IMG/VR virus record: IMGVR_UViG_3300023278_001490
Coordinates: 1 to 35,837 of that record
DNA: 35,837 bases
Strand: one strand, 5' to 3'
From: a virus
In this document: one piece after another, positions 1-8,340 of the stretch
Layout: each line of letters begins with the position of its first letter
How positions within the stretch are numbered: the first letter of the stretch is position 1
The notes under the pieces: generated by a model
The model's input: only the letters and a program-made list of their open reading frames with translations
Databases searched by the model: none
What the model was told of the DNA's origin: nothing
Program-made: the position numbers and the translations under genes

Positions 1-3000
1 GCATATGTTCACAATTTTGAAGGGCCTTTACTTACAGGTAAAGCTAAAAATAGATTAAGAGGCTTTCCTTTTATAGTATTAGACGAAGCTTCTATGACTG
101 ATGATAAAGATATAGATACTTTAGTAGTAGCTGCTGGTAAGGTGGGGGCTAAAGTAATTTTTGTAGGAGATAGTTTACAAATTCCTAAAGTAGATAGATT
201 TAATCCTAAAATTAAAAAAGTATCTAAAGCTTTTACAAGCTTCCCAATAGTAAATTTAAGTGAAGTATATAGAACTAGTGATGATGACATATTAGAAATG
301 ATGGGAAAAATTAGATCTCAAAATTCTTTTAAAGAAATCTCTATAAAAGAGAATACAAATAAGCTACAATTTGTAACAGACATTGATTTTAAAGATGAAT
401 TTGCTAGAGACTTAAATAATAATCCAGAAGAAACACTGTTTATAGGCTACACAAACGGAAGTGTAGAAACTTTTAATAAATTTGCTAGGAATGTATTAGG
501 AAATGATGGAGAGCCTAAAGTAGGAGAACAAATAATAGGCTATTTAGGATATGCAAATAAACAAATAGAAAAGGGCGATTTAGCAAATGCTATATCTTAT
601 AAAATAGAAGGTATAAAAAAGCTAGAAAACGGGTTAGTTAAATTAAATATTAATAGTAAATTATTATCAGATTTAAATAAAAAAGGAGTAGTCCTTACAG
701 CAAATCCACAAATTGAATATGCTCAATTAAGTTCTTCTGATACTTTAGATTTTGAACTATCTAAAGAACAATTAGAAAAAAACAACCAATTAATATCAAA
801 TATATTTGCAGAAGTACATGCTCTTAATTTAGAGTATAAAAAAAGAGGAAATAGTTTTTATGGTACTTATAAAGACGCTATTAGAAATGTTACTGAACCT
901 CTATCTATATATAACTTAGGAAATGATTATATATATAATCCATCTACAGGTAAAATGGAGGCATATAATAAAAAATCTCCTTCTCTCAAGCACAAAAACT
1001 TAAATGAAAATCTATCAGTACAAAAAGGAGTAGACTTTGGATATGCTGTTACTATACATAAGAGCCAAGGAATGACTATTCCTAATGTTTATTTTGATGT
1101 AAATACTTTAAAAACTGTATCAGATACTAAAATAATAAATAACAGTAAACAAATTAGTACTGAAAAGAATTCTTTATACTATGTTGCCATGTCTAGAGCT
1201 TCTGAGAAATTAGTTGTAGCCAGCAATATAGCTGTTAAAAAAGCAGAAATAAACCCAGGTGAAAACATAGAAAACTACATAGATGGAGAAGCTCCTTGGA
1301 ATAATGAGCCGCCTAAACGTATGGACGAAGCTCCACCAATAAGTGAAGATGATTTATTGGGAGGTGCAGAATTAAATGTAGGGCCTAATGATGATTTTGA
1401 TGATATGCCGATGAGAGGTTCAAATGCTGTTTCTGATTCTGAGTATTATAATACTATTAGAGCAATTTCTGACCAACATTTATTACAAAAAAAGAAGTAC
1501 TGGATGAATGGTAGACAATATCAGAAAGCTAGAATTTACGGTGCAGAGAAAGGAAGGGCTATTTCCAGAGAAATTCAAACAGCGTATCCTTGGGTAGGTG
1601 TTCATATTAATCCTATAGAGGGAGGTAAAGTAAGACTAGCTCTTTATGATAACAGACCTACTAAAACAGATTTAAAACAGAATAATAACGAAGATGCTCC
1701 TATGAGCATGACTGAAAGAATAGAAAAAGCGGAAGGAGCAGGAAAATCTGCTTCCCAAATTACTGTTGATTATCTAAAAGGAAGAATAAATGTAATAAAT
1801 TCAGCAATCTCTAACTTTAAAAATGATCCTAGAAAAGTGCATATACTGCAACAAAGAAAAGAAGCAATAGAAGCTGATATAGACTCTGCGCTAGAAGATG
1901 AGACTACTGGAAATTTAGTACGTATTGCAGAAAAAGAATTAAGTATTGCTAGACAAATATTTAACCAAAGCAAACTAGGAGATACTGACTATGAGTATAT
2001 TGCTAATAGTTTAATTCAAGTTAGAAGTGTTGTAGAATTTTGGAACAGTATTACTCTATTCAATGATGAACAATTAGCAGGTTCTGTACTAAATTTAGAA
2101 TCAACAAAAGGAGGTCCTAAAGTAGAAACTAAAATATATAGTCCAAATGTACAACGTATGAACGAAGTTATGAAAGAAGTAACTCGTTTAACTAAAGGAT
2201 CTACTGCTTTAATGAGAGACAATATGTTTAAGGCTATGTTAAATACTAAAGGTATTAACTTAGCAACTACTAAATCTTCTTCAGATTTAGAACAATTTGT
2301 AGACATTGGCTGGATGCGTTCTAGAACAATGTCTTTAAACAGACAAGACAATGAGTTACTACAAGTAATATCTAAATGGACAAAAGACGCTACTGCTAGA
2401 AGTAATGATGAAGCTAAGATTGTATTTAGTAATTTAGAGAGTTTAACTAAAAATGTACAAAAAACATCTGAATTTAAATCCGATGGATGGGACTTATTTG
2501 CACAAGTAAATAAAGATGGAGATAAAACAGGTGATTTAGTATCTAGATTTTCACAAGACTATTACGATGAAAGACGTAAAAAAATGAGGTATGCTCAAAA
2601 AGTAAATACCCCTAAAGCTTGGGATAATTTCTATAAATGGAAAAAAGAAAATGAAATTATTTTTGATGTAAGAAAACTATTCTATGAAGACGGTGATGGT
2701 AAATTTACTGAAGCAGATAAAGAGGCTCATATTGCAGAACTAAAAGAGCATTTAGGAGAAGTAGGATTTAATGGTGCGTTTACTACTGTAAATAGAAAAT
2801 ATCAAGATTATAAAAACCTAGAAGAAGCTGCTTACATAGAAATAGAAAGTAGAGGAGAAGATGCGGGAACTACTGACGCAATGAAACTACTTTGGAGAAA
2901 GAAAAACTCTCCTCTTATTTATGCAGAAGTAATGATTGATGGTGCTAAGAGTTTAATGGACAACAAGTTTGTTAGGTCTGAAGGATATAAATACACTTAT

Positions 3001-5157
3001 AATGCACCTAGAAGAACTACTTCTAAAGGAGAGAGTACTGGATGGTATGATGCAAAGTTTGAAACTATTGAAAATAATGAAGCATTGTCTGAATTCTATG
3101 AATTCTTTACTGAAATAACTTCTCAAATGGTAAGTTTCTTGCCACACCAGTTCAAACAAGATGTACAAGTAAATACTTTACCAGAGCTTAGAAGAACTTT
3201 AATAGAAAAGATATATTCACAAAAAAATCTTAAAGCAGGATTTAATGGTATTTCTGATGCTATTAAAGAATCTATTTCTACTAGAGTAATAAGTGATACT
3301 GCAAATCAAGATGTTAATCCTGCAACAGGACAATTAAATCCTAGTTCTCCTGTAACTATGTTACAAGGAAATCTAAATGTAGATGAAAAGTCTTATGAAT
3401 TAGATAAAGTGCTTAAAGCGTTTGCTACTATGGCCATTTCATTTAAGCATAAATCTAGAGTAGAAAACTTACTTAGAAATGCTGAAACTATTGTTGCAGA
3501 TGCAACAGAAATAACGGAAACTGCTGATGGACAATTGCTTAAAAAGAAAGGAGGAGATGTGCTTAGAGGTAAAAACGCTCTTTCTAATACTAAAGCTCTA
3601 TTAAAGTACGGTATTGAAAGTTTCTACGGTCTTAGAAAACCTGAATCTGGAGTATCTAAAACAAAAGTATATACAGTAGAAGAAAATAAAACTTTAAAGA
3701 AAGCTAATGAAGAAATAACTGCAGTTACTGAAAAACTTTCTAATGAAGAAATAACACAAGAAGAGTTTGATGAAAGTATTTTAGAAATAGAAGAAAAATA
3801 TAATTTGAAAGCTTTGGGTATGAATTTAACAGGTTCAAAAATTGTAAAACACTTTAGTAAGTACGTTCAACTTAAGGGTATGGGTTGGAATGTTGTGTCT
3901 GCCACCACTAATTTACTATTTGGAGTTTTATCTAATATGAACCATGCAAGCGGAAAAAGGGACTTCTCTATGAAACAAATGAGAAGAGCCTTTTCCGTTA
4001 TGCTTCATACTTCTGCTACTATGATGTCAGGAGGTTATGCTAGTAGTAAAACTGCTACTAAAGTGCGTAACTTAATGATGAAATTTGATGTACTTAAAGA
4101 GTTTAATGAGGAAGCTAGTCAGAATGTTAAAAATGCTAACTCTAATAAAAAAGGTCTTAAGAAATTATTGCCTTATGAACTACAAAAAAGTTCTGAATAT
4201 TTTGGACAAGGACAAGTAATGGTTGCTTATATGATGGCTACTGGTTTAGACGGTAAAAAACTTACTAAGCAAGAAATTAAAGATAACAAACCTAATTTAT
4301 GGGAGGCTTATGATGAAAATGCTGTTTTTAAAGAAGAGCACTCTGGAAATGTAGAATGGGAAGGAAATATAGATAATTTAGAACATAATCAAGCTAAGTA
4401 TTCTTTCCAAACTAAATTAGACCAAATACTTGAAAGCATACACGGTAACTACAATCCTACATCGCCTATTTTAGCTAAAAAGACTGTTTGGGGACAATTA
4501 CTATTTCAATATAGAAGTTGGATGCCAGAAGGAATTATGTCTAGATTTGAAAGTAAAACTTATGACACTATTCTAGAAAGAGAAAGAAAAGGTAGATATA
4601 CTACTTACTTTACTCTTGGATTTAAAGATTCTATGTCTGTAATGCTTAAGCAAATTGCAATGCAAGGAGATAAAGCTTTTGAAGGAGAGTTTAAAGGACA
4701 GGGAGAAGGAGGTAAAGCGGGGCCTATGTCTGATATAGACAAAGAAAACATGCGTAGAAATCTGTTTGGTATGGCGAGTATGGCGGCTTTAGCGGGGCTA
4801 GGACTTGCACTAAAAGCCTTAGCTGGAGATGATGATGATGAAGACAAAGAAATTACAAATTATTTACTTAATCAAATATACAGATTAGAAACAGATTTAA
4901 CTTTCTATACTAAAGTAGATTCTTTTGAAGCACTATTACAAAACCCAATACCTGCTTTTGGGGTTATTGGTGATGGAGCAAATCTTCTTGGAACTACGTT
5001 TGATTATATACTAGGAGAAGAAGATATAATTAAACACGGTCCAATGGCTGGAGAAAGTAGATTATGGAGAAATGCACTAAAAGTAACGCCTTTTGAAAAT
5101 CTTACTCTAAAATTAAAAATGAATCTAGAGGAAAATATGGAAGAAAAGCATGGATAA
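1..5157 (+). CDS. Giant protein with SF1 (RecD/Dda-like) helicase module, 5' end outside window
   Basis: The reading frame is open from base 1, so this is the 3' part of a larger gene; 1718 residues are visible. The first 400 residues carry SF1 helicase signatures: motif II as LDEAS (residues 27-31), a VGDSLQIP motif III, TIHKSQGMT (about nt 1051-1080) and YVAMSRA (about nt 1180-1200). The Walker A motif must lie upstream of the window. The remaining roughly 1300 residues are charged, mostly helical-looking and match no family I know. Near the C terminus (about nt 4765-4830) there is an Ala/Gly/Leu-rich hydrophobic segment followed by a run of Asp residues. It sits at the end of the + strand block, just before a terminator. 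I infer a virion-associated, possibly ejected protein that acts on DNA or nucleoprotein. The helicase call is firm; the virion role is inference. Confidence 0.8.
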   Translation, partial: AYVHNFEGPLLTGKAKNRLRGFPFIVLDEASMTDDKDIDTLVVAAGKVGAKVIFVGDSLQIPKVDRFNPKIKKVSKAFTSFPIVNLSEVYRTSDDDILEMMGKIRSQNSFKEISIKENTNKLQFVTDIDFKDEFARDLNNNPEETLFIGYTNGSVETFNKFARNVLGNDGEPKVGEQIIGYLGYANKQIEKGDLANAISYKIEGIKKLENGLVKLNINSKLLSDLNKKGVVLTANPQIEYAQLSSSDTLDFELSKEQLEKNNQLISNIFAEVHALNLEYKKRGNSFYGTYKDAIRNVTEPLSIYNLGNDYIYNPSTGKMEAYNKKSPSLKHKNLNENLSVQKGVDFGYAVTIHKSQGMTIPNVYFDVNTLKTVSDTKIINNSKQISTEKNSLYYVAMSRASEKLVVASNIAVKKAEINPGENIENYIDGEAPWNNEPPKRMDEAPPISEDDLLGGAELNVGPNDDFDDMPMRGSNAVSDSEYYNTIRAISDQHLLQKKKYWMNGRQYQKARIYGAEKGRAISREIQTAYPWVGVHINPIEGGKVRLALYDNRPTKTDLKQNNNEDAPMSMTERIEKAEGAGKSASQITVDYLKGRINVINSAISNFKNDPRKVHILQQRKEAIEADIDSALEDETTGNLVRIAEKELSIARQIFNQSKLGDTDYEYIANSLIQVRSVVEFWNSITLFNDEQLAGSVLNLESTKGGPKVETKIYSPNVQRMNEVMKEVTRLTKGSTALMRDNMFKAMLNTKGINLATTKSSSDLEQFVDIGWMRSRTMSLNRQDNELLQVISKWTKDATARSNDEAKIVFSNLESLTKNVQKTSEFKSDGWDLFAQVNKDGDKTGDLVSRFSQDYYDERRKKMRYAQKVNTPKAWDNFYKWKKENEIIFDVRKLFYEDGDGKFTEADKEAHIAELKEHLGEVGFNGAFTTVNRKYQDYKNLEEAAYIEIESRGEDAGTTDAMKLLWRKKNSPLIYAEVMIDGAKSLMDNKFVRSEGYKYTYNAPRRTTSKGESTGWYDAKFETIENNEALSEFYEFFTEITSQMVSFLPHQFKQDVQVNTLPELRRTLIEKIYSQKNLKAGFNGISDAIKESISTRVISDTANQDVNPATGQLNPSSPVTMLQGNLNVDEKSYELDKVLKAFATMAISFKHKSRVENLLRNAETIVADATEITETADGQLLKKKGGDVLRGKNALSNTKALLKYGIESFYGLRKPESGVSKTKVYTVEENKTLKKANEEITAVTEKLSNEEITQEEFDESILEIEEKYNLKALGMNLTGSKIVKHFSKYVQLKGMGWNVVSATTNLLFGVLSNMNHASGKRDFSMKQMRRAFSVMLHTSATMMSGGYASSKTATKVRNLMMKFDVLKEFNEEASQNVKNANSNKKGLKKLLPYELQKSSEYFGQGQVMVAYMMATGLDGKKLTKQEIKDNKPNLWEAYDENAVFKEEHSGNVEWEGNIDNLEHNQAKYSFQTKLDQILESIHGNYNPTSPILAKKTVWGQLLFQYRSWMPEGIMSRFESKTYDTILERERKGRYTTYFTLGFKDSMSVMLKQIAMQGDKAFEGEFKGQGEGGKAGPMSDIDKENMRRNLFGMASMAALAGLGLALKALAGDDDDEDKEITNYLLNQIYRLETDLTFYTKVDSFEALLQNPIPAFGVIGDGANLLGTTFDYILGEEDIIKHGPMAGESRLWRNALKVTPFENLTLKLKMNLEENMEEKHG

Positions 5158-5160
5158 CGG

Positions 5161-5197
5161 AAAAAAGGGGAACTAAACAGTTCTCCTTTTTTATTTA
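5161..5197 (+). terminator. Rho-independent terminator after the giant helicase gene
   Basis: GGGGAACT and AGTTCTCC form an 8-bp stem (one G-U pair) around an AAAC loop, flanked by a run of A and a run of T. It lies right after the stop of the giant gene and ahead of the exonuclease gene. Confidence 0.85.
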
Positions 5198-5214
5198 TTA
5201 ATCAAATAAATTTT

Positions 5215-6003
5215 ATGAAAAACAGGAAAAGACTGTTCTATGATATAGAAACTAGTCAGATAATTTTTAAAGGATGGAGTACAGGAAAACAATTTATAGG
5301 AGCACATCAAATACTAGAACATTCTAAAATAATATCTATACATTGGAAATGGGAAGGAGAAGATGAAGAAGTTCACAATTTAGATTGGGGAATAAACAAA
5401 CAATGTGATAAGTCTCTAATAAAAAAATTCATTAAAGAACTAAATAAAGCAGATGAAATAGTAGCCCATAATGGAGACAGGTTTGATATTAAATGGATAA
5501 GAGCCAGAGCTATTTTTCATGGATTAGAAATGAGAAATCATTATAACATGATTGATACTTATAAAATATCTAAAGCAAATCTTAGAATACCTAGCCACTC
5601 TTTAAAAGAATTATGTAAATATTATGGACTAGCCGCCAAAGTAGATGCAGGAGGTATAGATACTTGGGACAAAATACAGTTTGAAAAAAACCAAGAAGCC
5701 TTAGATCATTTACTTTATTATGGAGATGGGGACATTATAAGCCTTGAAGCTGTTTATAATAAACTTAGACCATACGCAAAACATAAAGTTAATTATGCTG
5801 TACTGCACGGTAATACTAAATTTCATTGTCCAGAGTGTTCTCATTTAGGAAGATGGAATAAAACATATACTACTGCAGCAGGTACTCCTCAAGTACTTAT
5901 GTTATGTAGAAATACAGCTTGTAAAACGTATTTTAAAGTAAATAACAAAACATACCAAGACTATTTACAATTTAGAATGATTAACGGTGTAGACCAACAC
6001 TAA
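5215..6003 (+). CDS. DEDDy-type 3'-5' exonuclease with C-terminal zinc ribbon
   Basis: 262 aa. The RNase H-like exonuclease fold is recognised by Exo I YDIETS (residues 9-14), Exo II VAHNGDRFD (about 83-91) and Exo III with YxxxD spacing in YYGDGD (about 173-178). This set of acidic residues is the DEDDy arrangement seen in DnaQ-like and YprB-like nucleases. The C-terminal 60 residues have CPEC and a later CRNTAC, a probable zinc ribbon for nucleic-acid binding. It is the last + strand gene before a convergent junction. It probably trims DNA or RNA during phage replication or host nucleic-acid breakdown; substrate preference cannot be read from sequence. Confidence 0.8.
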   Translation: MKNRKRLFYDIETSQIIFKGWSTGKQFIGAHQILEHSKIISIHWKWEGEDEEVHNLDWGINKQCDKSLIKKFIKELNKADEIVAHNGDRFDIKWIRARAIFHGLEMRNHYNMIDTYKISKANLRIPSHSLKELCKYYGLAAKVDAGGIDTWDKIQFEKNQEALDHLLYYGDGDIISLEAVYNKLRPYAKHKVNYAVLHGNTKFHCPECSHLGRWNKTYTTAAGTPQVLMLCRNTACKTYFKVNNKTYQDYLQFRMINGVDQH

Positions 6004-6004
6004 T

Positions 6005-6041
6005 GGAAAAAGGGGGGTAGAAACCTACCTTCCTTTTATTT
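6005..6041. terminator. Bidirectional terminator at convergent junction
   Basis: A-rich flank, a 9-bp GGGGGGTAG/CTACCTTCC stem with two G-U pairs, an AAAC loop and a T-rich flank. It lies between the convergent stops of the exonuclease and the 91-aa gene, so it can serve both strands. Confidence 0.8.
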
Positions 6042-6311
6042 ACTTTGATATATGGCTTGATTAATACTTGTTTTTTCTTGTTTGTAAAACCATTTTTCTA
6101 TTGCCATTTCTGTCCAAATTTCTTCTTCTAATTTTTTATTCTTTACTCTAATACAAACACTTTTTGGAATCCAAGTTTCGTTTCTCTGACCTTTAAATCT
6201 TTTAAATGAATATGCCTTTTCTGTTTCACCTGTCTGCAACATCCATATTTTTACGTGATTATTTCGTTTCATCACTCTTTTATAAGTTTTTAAATAGTTT
6301 TTTCCTGTCAT
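6036..6311 (-). CDS. Hypothetical basic 91-aa protein
   Basis: I do not recognise it. The protein is strongly basic and rich in Lys, Arg and Trp, with no signal peptide or membrane segment. The RBS region before the ATG is AT-rich. It is the last gene of the minus-strand block and lies downstream of a separate promoter and hairpin (6331-6458), so it may be expressed separately from the UDG-like/muramidase genes. A nucleic-acid-binding role is possible from charge only. Confidence 0.6.
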   Translation of the reverse strand: MTGKNYLKTYKRVMKRNNHVKIWMLQTGETEKAYSFKRFKGQRNETWIPKSVCIRVKNKKLEEEIWTEMAIEKWFYKQEKTSINQAIYQSK

Positions 6312-6330
6312 TATTATTTAGTTTTTAAAC

Positions 6331-6360
6331 ACAAAAAATCCCACTATTTCTAGTAGGATT
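6331..6360 (-). terminator. Rho-independent terminator or attenuator
   Basis: On the minus strand AATCCTACTA pairs with TAGTGGGATT (10 bp, one G-U) around a GAAA tetraloop and is followed by six T. It lies about 70 nt after a strong promoter and 20 nt before the 91-aa gene, so it ends a short RNA or acts as an attenuator. Confidence 0.75.
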
Positions 6361-6427
6361 CTTGTATCAATCAATTTAAAAAAATCATTAATAAACCTGG
6401 CTGGCATGTTCTATGAAAAAACTTACA
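6337..6427 (-). ncRNA. Candidate small RNA (about 90 nt) between promoter and terminator
   Basis: A good Bacteroidota-type promoter (6429-6458) and a GAAA-capped terminator (6331-6360) bracket about 90 nt. The stretch could instead be a leader with a 29-codon ORF (6318-6407) that reads through the hairpin into the region before the 91-aa gene. Nothing matches a known RNA family by eye. The small RNA reading is favoured by the compact promoter-terminator arrangement, but is inference. Confidence 0.4.
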
Positions 6428-6428
6428 T

Positions 6429-6458
6429 CAAATATAGATAAATTTTACCTCTCTCCAA
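6429..6458 (-). promoter_or_regulatory. Bacteroidota-type promoter (TTG-N19-TATATTTG)
   Basis: On the minus strand TTG is followed after 19 nt by TATATTTG, matching the Bacteroidota primary sigma consensus (-33 TTTG, -7 TAnnTTTG). It drives the putative small RNA and possibly the 91-aa gene. Confidence 0.65.
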
Positions 6459-6511
6459 CATAAATTACATAAAAACAATTAACATACCAATAAAGGTTAT
6501 GTGAAATAATG

Positions 6512-6709
6512 TCATTCATTATCTCTAGAAGCCACGTATTCCCTGACTCTTTGGCCTAATTCAGTGTTATTAGGAAACATGTTAACAAGATTTATTATAT
6601 TCTTAAATGACATGTATCCTTTCTGTTTTTTTACAATATTAGAAAATTCATTATATTCTCTTTCTTGTCTTTCATTTTCAAATTCTTTTTTATTTGCTCC
6701 CATTACCAT
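6512..6709 (-). CDS. Hypothetical 65-aa charged protein
   Basis: Unrecognised. Highly charged N-terminal half, probably helical. Its ATG overlaps the stop of the UDG-like gene (ATGGTAA), which indicates translational coupling; an alternative ATG lies two codons further in. It ends about 150 nt before the short-RNA terminator. Confidence 0.55.
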   Translation of the reverse strand: MVMGANKKEFENERQEREYNEFSNIVKKQKGYMSFKNIINLVNMFPNNTELGQRVREYVASRDNE

Positions 6710-7371
6710 TCTATTTTATAATTATCAGGATTTTTTCCTAGTGCTATTGCTACTTCTTCTAATATTTCGTTAGTTCTACTAAAAGCAGAGCCTTTAGTAA
6801 CGTTAGACGTATGTATTATAAAGTTACTTTCTTTGTCTATTTTAGGCATCATTGCCATAGCAATTTCATCTCTTATAATATACACCAAAGCAGGGTATGT
6901 GTCTGATAATGTTGTTAATACGTGACGTATGAACTTGTTCCATACTTTCTCACTGTGCCTTATTTTATCTTTTTCTATAGTTAGAGAAGTTCCCAATAAG
7001 AGAACTCCTTGTTCTGCTAATCTAGTAAGGTCAGGGTCTTGATCTAATATAAACCCGTTGTAAATGTCTTCTTCTATTTCCTGTAATAAGGTCTTAGTAG
7101 TACCGTTCATACCAATAAAACTACTAGAAAAGGGTACACCATTAGACGTACCATCATCATATACTCCTCTTCCCAGTATAATTACTTTAACCTTAGAAGG
7201 AGGACATAGTTTAAAAGCTCTAAACATATTGTCCTTATGAGGAAATATTTTTCTAGTACTAAACTTACCTACATTCACCTCTTTACCTACTCTTTTAAAG
7301 TAGTCTGATTCTAACATAGGCTTAAGTAGTGTTACCCACTCTTCTCCTAAGTATTCTTGTAATTTACTCAT
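6703..7371 (-). CDS. Uracil-DNA glycosylase-fold protein, catalytic motifs degenerate
   Basis: 222 aa, the usual length for family 1 UDG. The scaffold is clear: VKVIILG (61-67) leading into the uracil-pocket loop, VLLLGTSLT (126-134), and a C-terminal H190 followed by FSRTNEIL. Active-site motifs are altered. The water-activating loop GQDPYH of the family reads GRGVYD (67-72), so the catalytic Asp is Gly69. The Asn that reads uracil (LLLN in the family) is Gly130. The HPSP loop is HTSN. I therefore expect binding without normal glycosylase activity, perhaps a structural or processivity role like that of poxvirus D4. UDG-fold proteins are common in crAss-like phages. The muramidase gene upstream overlaps its start by 4 nt. 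Confidence 0.75.
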   Translation of the reverse strand: MSKLQEYLGEEWVTLLKPMLESDYFKRVGKEVNVGKFSTRKIFPHKDNMFRAFKLCPPSKVKVIILGRGVYDDGTSNGVPFSSSFIGMNGTTKTLLQEIEEDIYNGFILDQDPDLTRLAEQGVLLLGTSLTIEKDKIRHSEKVWNKFIRHVLTTLSDTYPALVYIIRDEIAMAMMPKIDKESNFIIHTSNVTKGSAFSRTNEILEEVAIALGKNPDNYKIEW

Positions 7372-7724
7372 ATCTTTATACTTTTTAGTTTATTACAATA
7401 CTCAGGGTCTGAAGCATATCCCAGTCTTTCTAAGAATGCATAATAATCTCCTCCTTTATACTTATATTGTATCTTAGACATATAAGCATCACAGCTTTCT
7501 TTCCAGTTATCAAATATAAGGTACTTATGGTCGTATCTAAGACCAAATAAGTTATGCCTTGTTCTACAACTATAAGATTTAAAATGCCCTGTCTCTAATA
7601 CAGCTTGAGCTGCCACTATTTTAGGGAATTTACAATCTATTTCTATTAAATAGTTATATACTTCTTGTTTAGTCTGACTAATACCAAATATTGGTAATAG
7701 CAGTATTATTAATATTTTTTTCAT
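7368..7724 (-). CDS. Secreted glucosaminidase/muramidase (endolysin-type)
   Basis: 118 aa with an N-terminal signal peptide (residues 1 to about 17, hydrophobic core IIL-LLP-IFG). The mature part has the glucosaminidase/FlgJ-like pattern: AQAVLETGHFKS with the catalytic Glu (about residue 43), then NLFGLR and a YMSKIQYKY...LERLGYASD segment typical of these peptidoglycan hydrolases. It would cut host peptidoglycan after export through Sec, consistent with lysis. No holin is evident beside it. It follows a terminator and has its own start box (AAAGCTATG) related to that of the accessory genes near 27-33 kb. Confidence 0.8.
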   Translation of the reverse strand: MKKILIILLLPIFGISQTKQEVYNYLIEIDCKFPKIVAAQAVLETGHFKSYSCRTRHNLFGLRYDHKYLIFDNWKESCDAYMSKIQYKYKGGDYYAFLERLGYASDPEYCNKLKSIKI

Positions 7725-7737
7725 AGCTTTAGTTTTT

Positions 7738-7766
7738 AAAAAAAGAGGGGTTATTCCCCCTCTCTT
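7738..7766 (-). terminator. Rho-independent terminator overlapping a stop codon
   Basis: On the minus strand AAGAGAGGGG and CCCCTCTTTTTTT form a G/C-rich hairpin with a T run; the stop codon of the 191-aa gene lies in the loop. Confidence 0.85.
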
Positions 7767-8326
7767 GTATTAAATTTCAATGGTTTATTATCAAACTTTT
7801 TATTAGGGTTCATAACTGACATAATTCTATATACATCGTTATAAAACTCTCTCTGCTTGTCTAGTACTGAAGATACCTCTTGTGTTCTGGGTATAGTCCG
7901 ACTATCAAGCTTTTCTTCCAACGCTCTAAATGCTTTCTCTGGTTTATAAAGAACATCTGCTACTGGGTGATTTTTAGATATTGCATGGAAAGTAAGTATT
8001 TTTTGCTTATATTTTTCTGATACTTTAGAGTATTTAGACTCTGTGAGTAATTTGAAATCTTCTTTATGCTTTGGCGGCACTTTAAATACCATCATTAAGT
8101 GTTTTTCATCAGGGTCATAAGCTGTAACATATAAATCGTGGTTTTTCATATATTCCTCATAAGCGAGAAATTCTATGGAAGCTGAAAATTTATATAGTAC
8201 AAAAATATTACCGTCCAAACTTGGATAACTATCATCTCCTATAAATACATTTGCTACGCTAGGTCTGTATTTAACTACATCTTTTAACATAGGAAAAATA
8301 TACGTGAAACTTTTTGTCTTTCTCAT
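7751..8326 (-). CDS. Conserved-looking hypothetical 191-aa phage protein
   Basis: No domain recognised. Soluble, mixed composition: an N-terminal basic stretch, an alpha/beta-like first half with several aromatic residues (FVLYKF, YVTAYD), and a charged helical C-terminal half. It lies 14 nt after the PD-(D/E)XK nuclease gene and is closed by a strong terminator, so it ends that transcription unit. A role in replication or recombination is suggested only by its neighbours. Confidence 0.6.
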   Translation of the reverse strand: MRKTKSFTYIFPMLKDVVKYRPSVANVFIGDDSYPSLDGNIFVLYKFSASIEFLAYEEYMKNHDLYVTAYDPDEKHLMMVFKVPPKHKEDFKLLTESKYSKVSEKYKQKILTFHAISKNHPVADVLYKPEKAFRALEEKLDSRTIPRTQEVSSVLDKQREFYNDVYRIMSVMNPNKKFDNKPLKFNTREGE

Positions 8327-8340
8327 CCAAGTGTTGTTTG

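Noticed and set aside
2016-2351. Minus-strand ORF of 111 aa
   Set aside because: Antisense to the giant helicase gene; no independent promoter, start box or domain.
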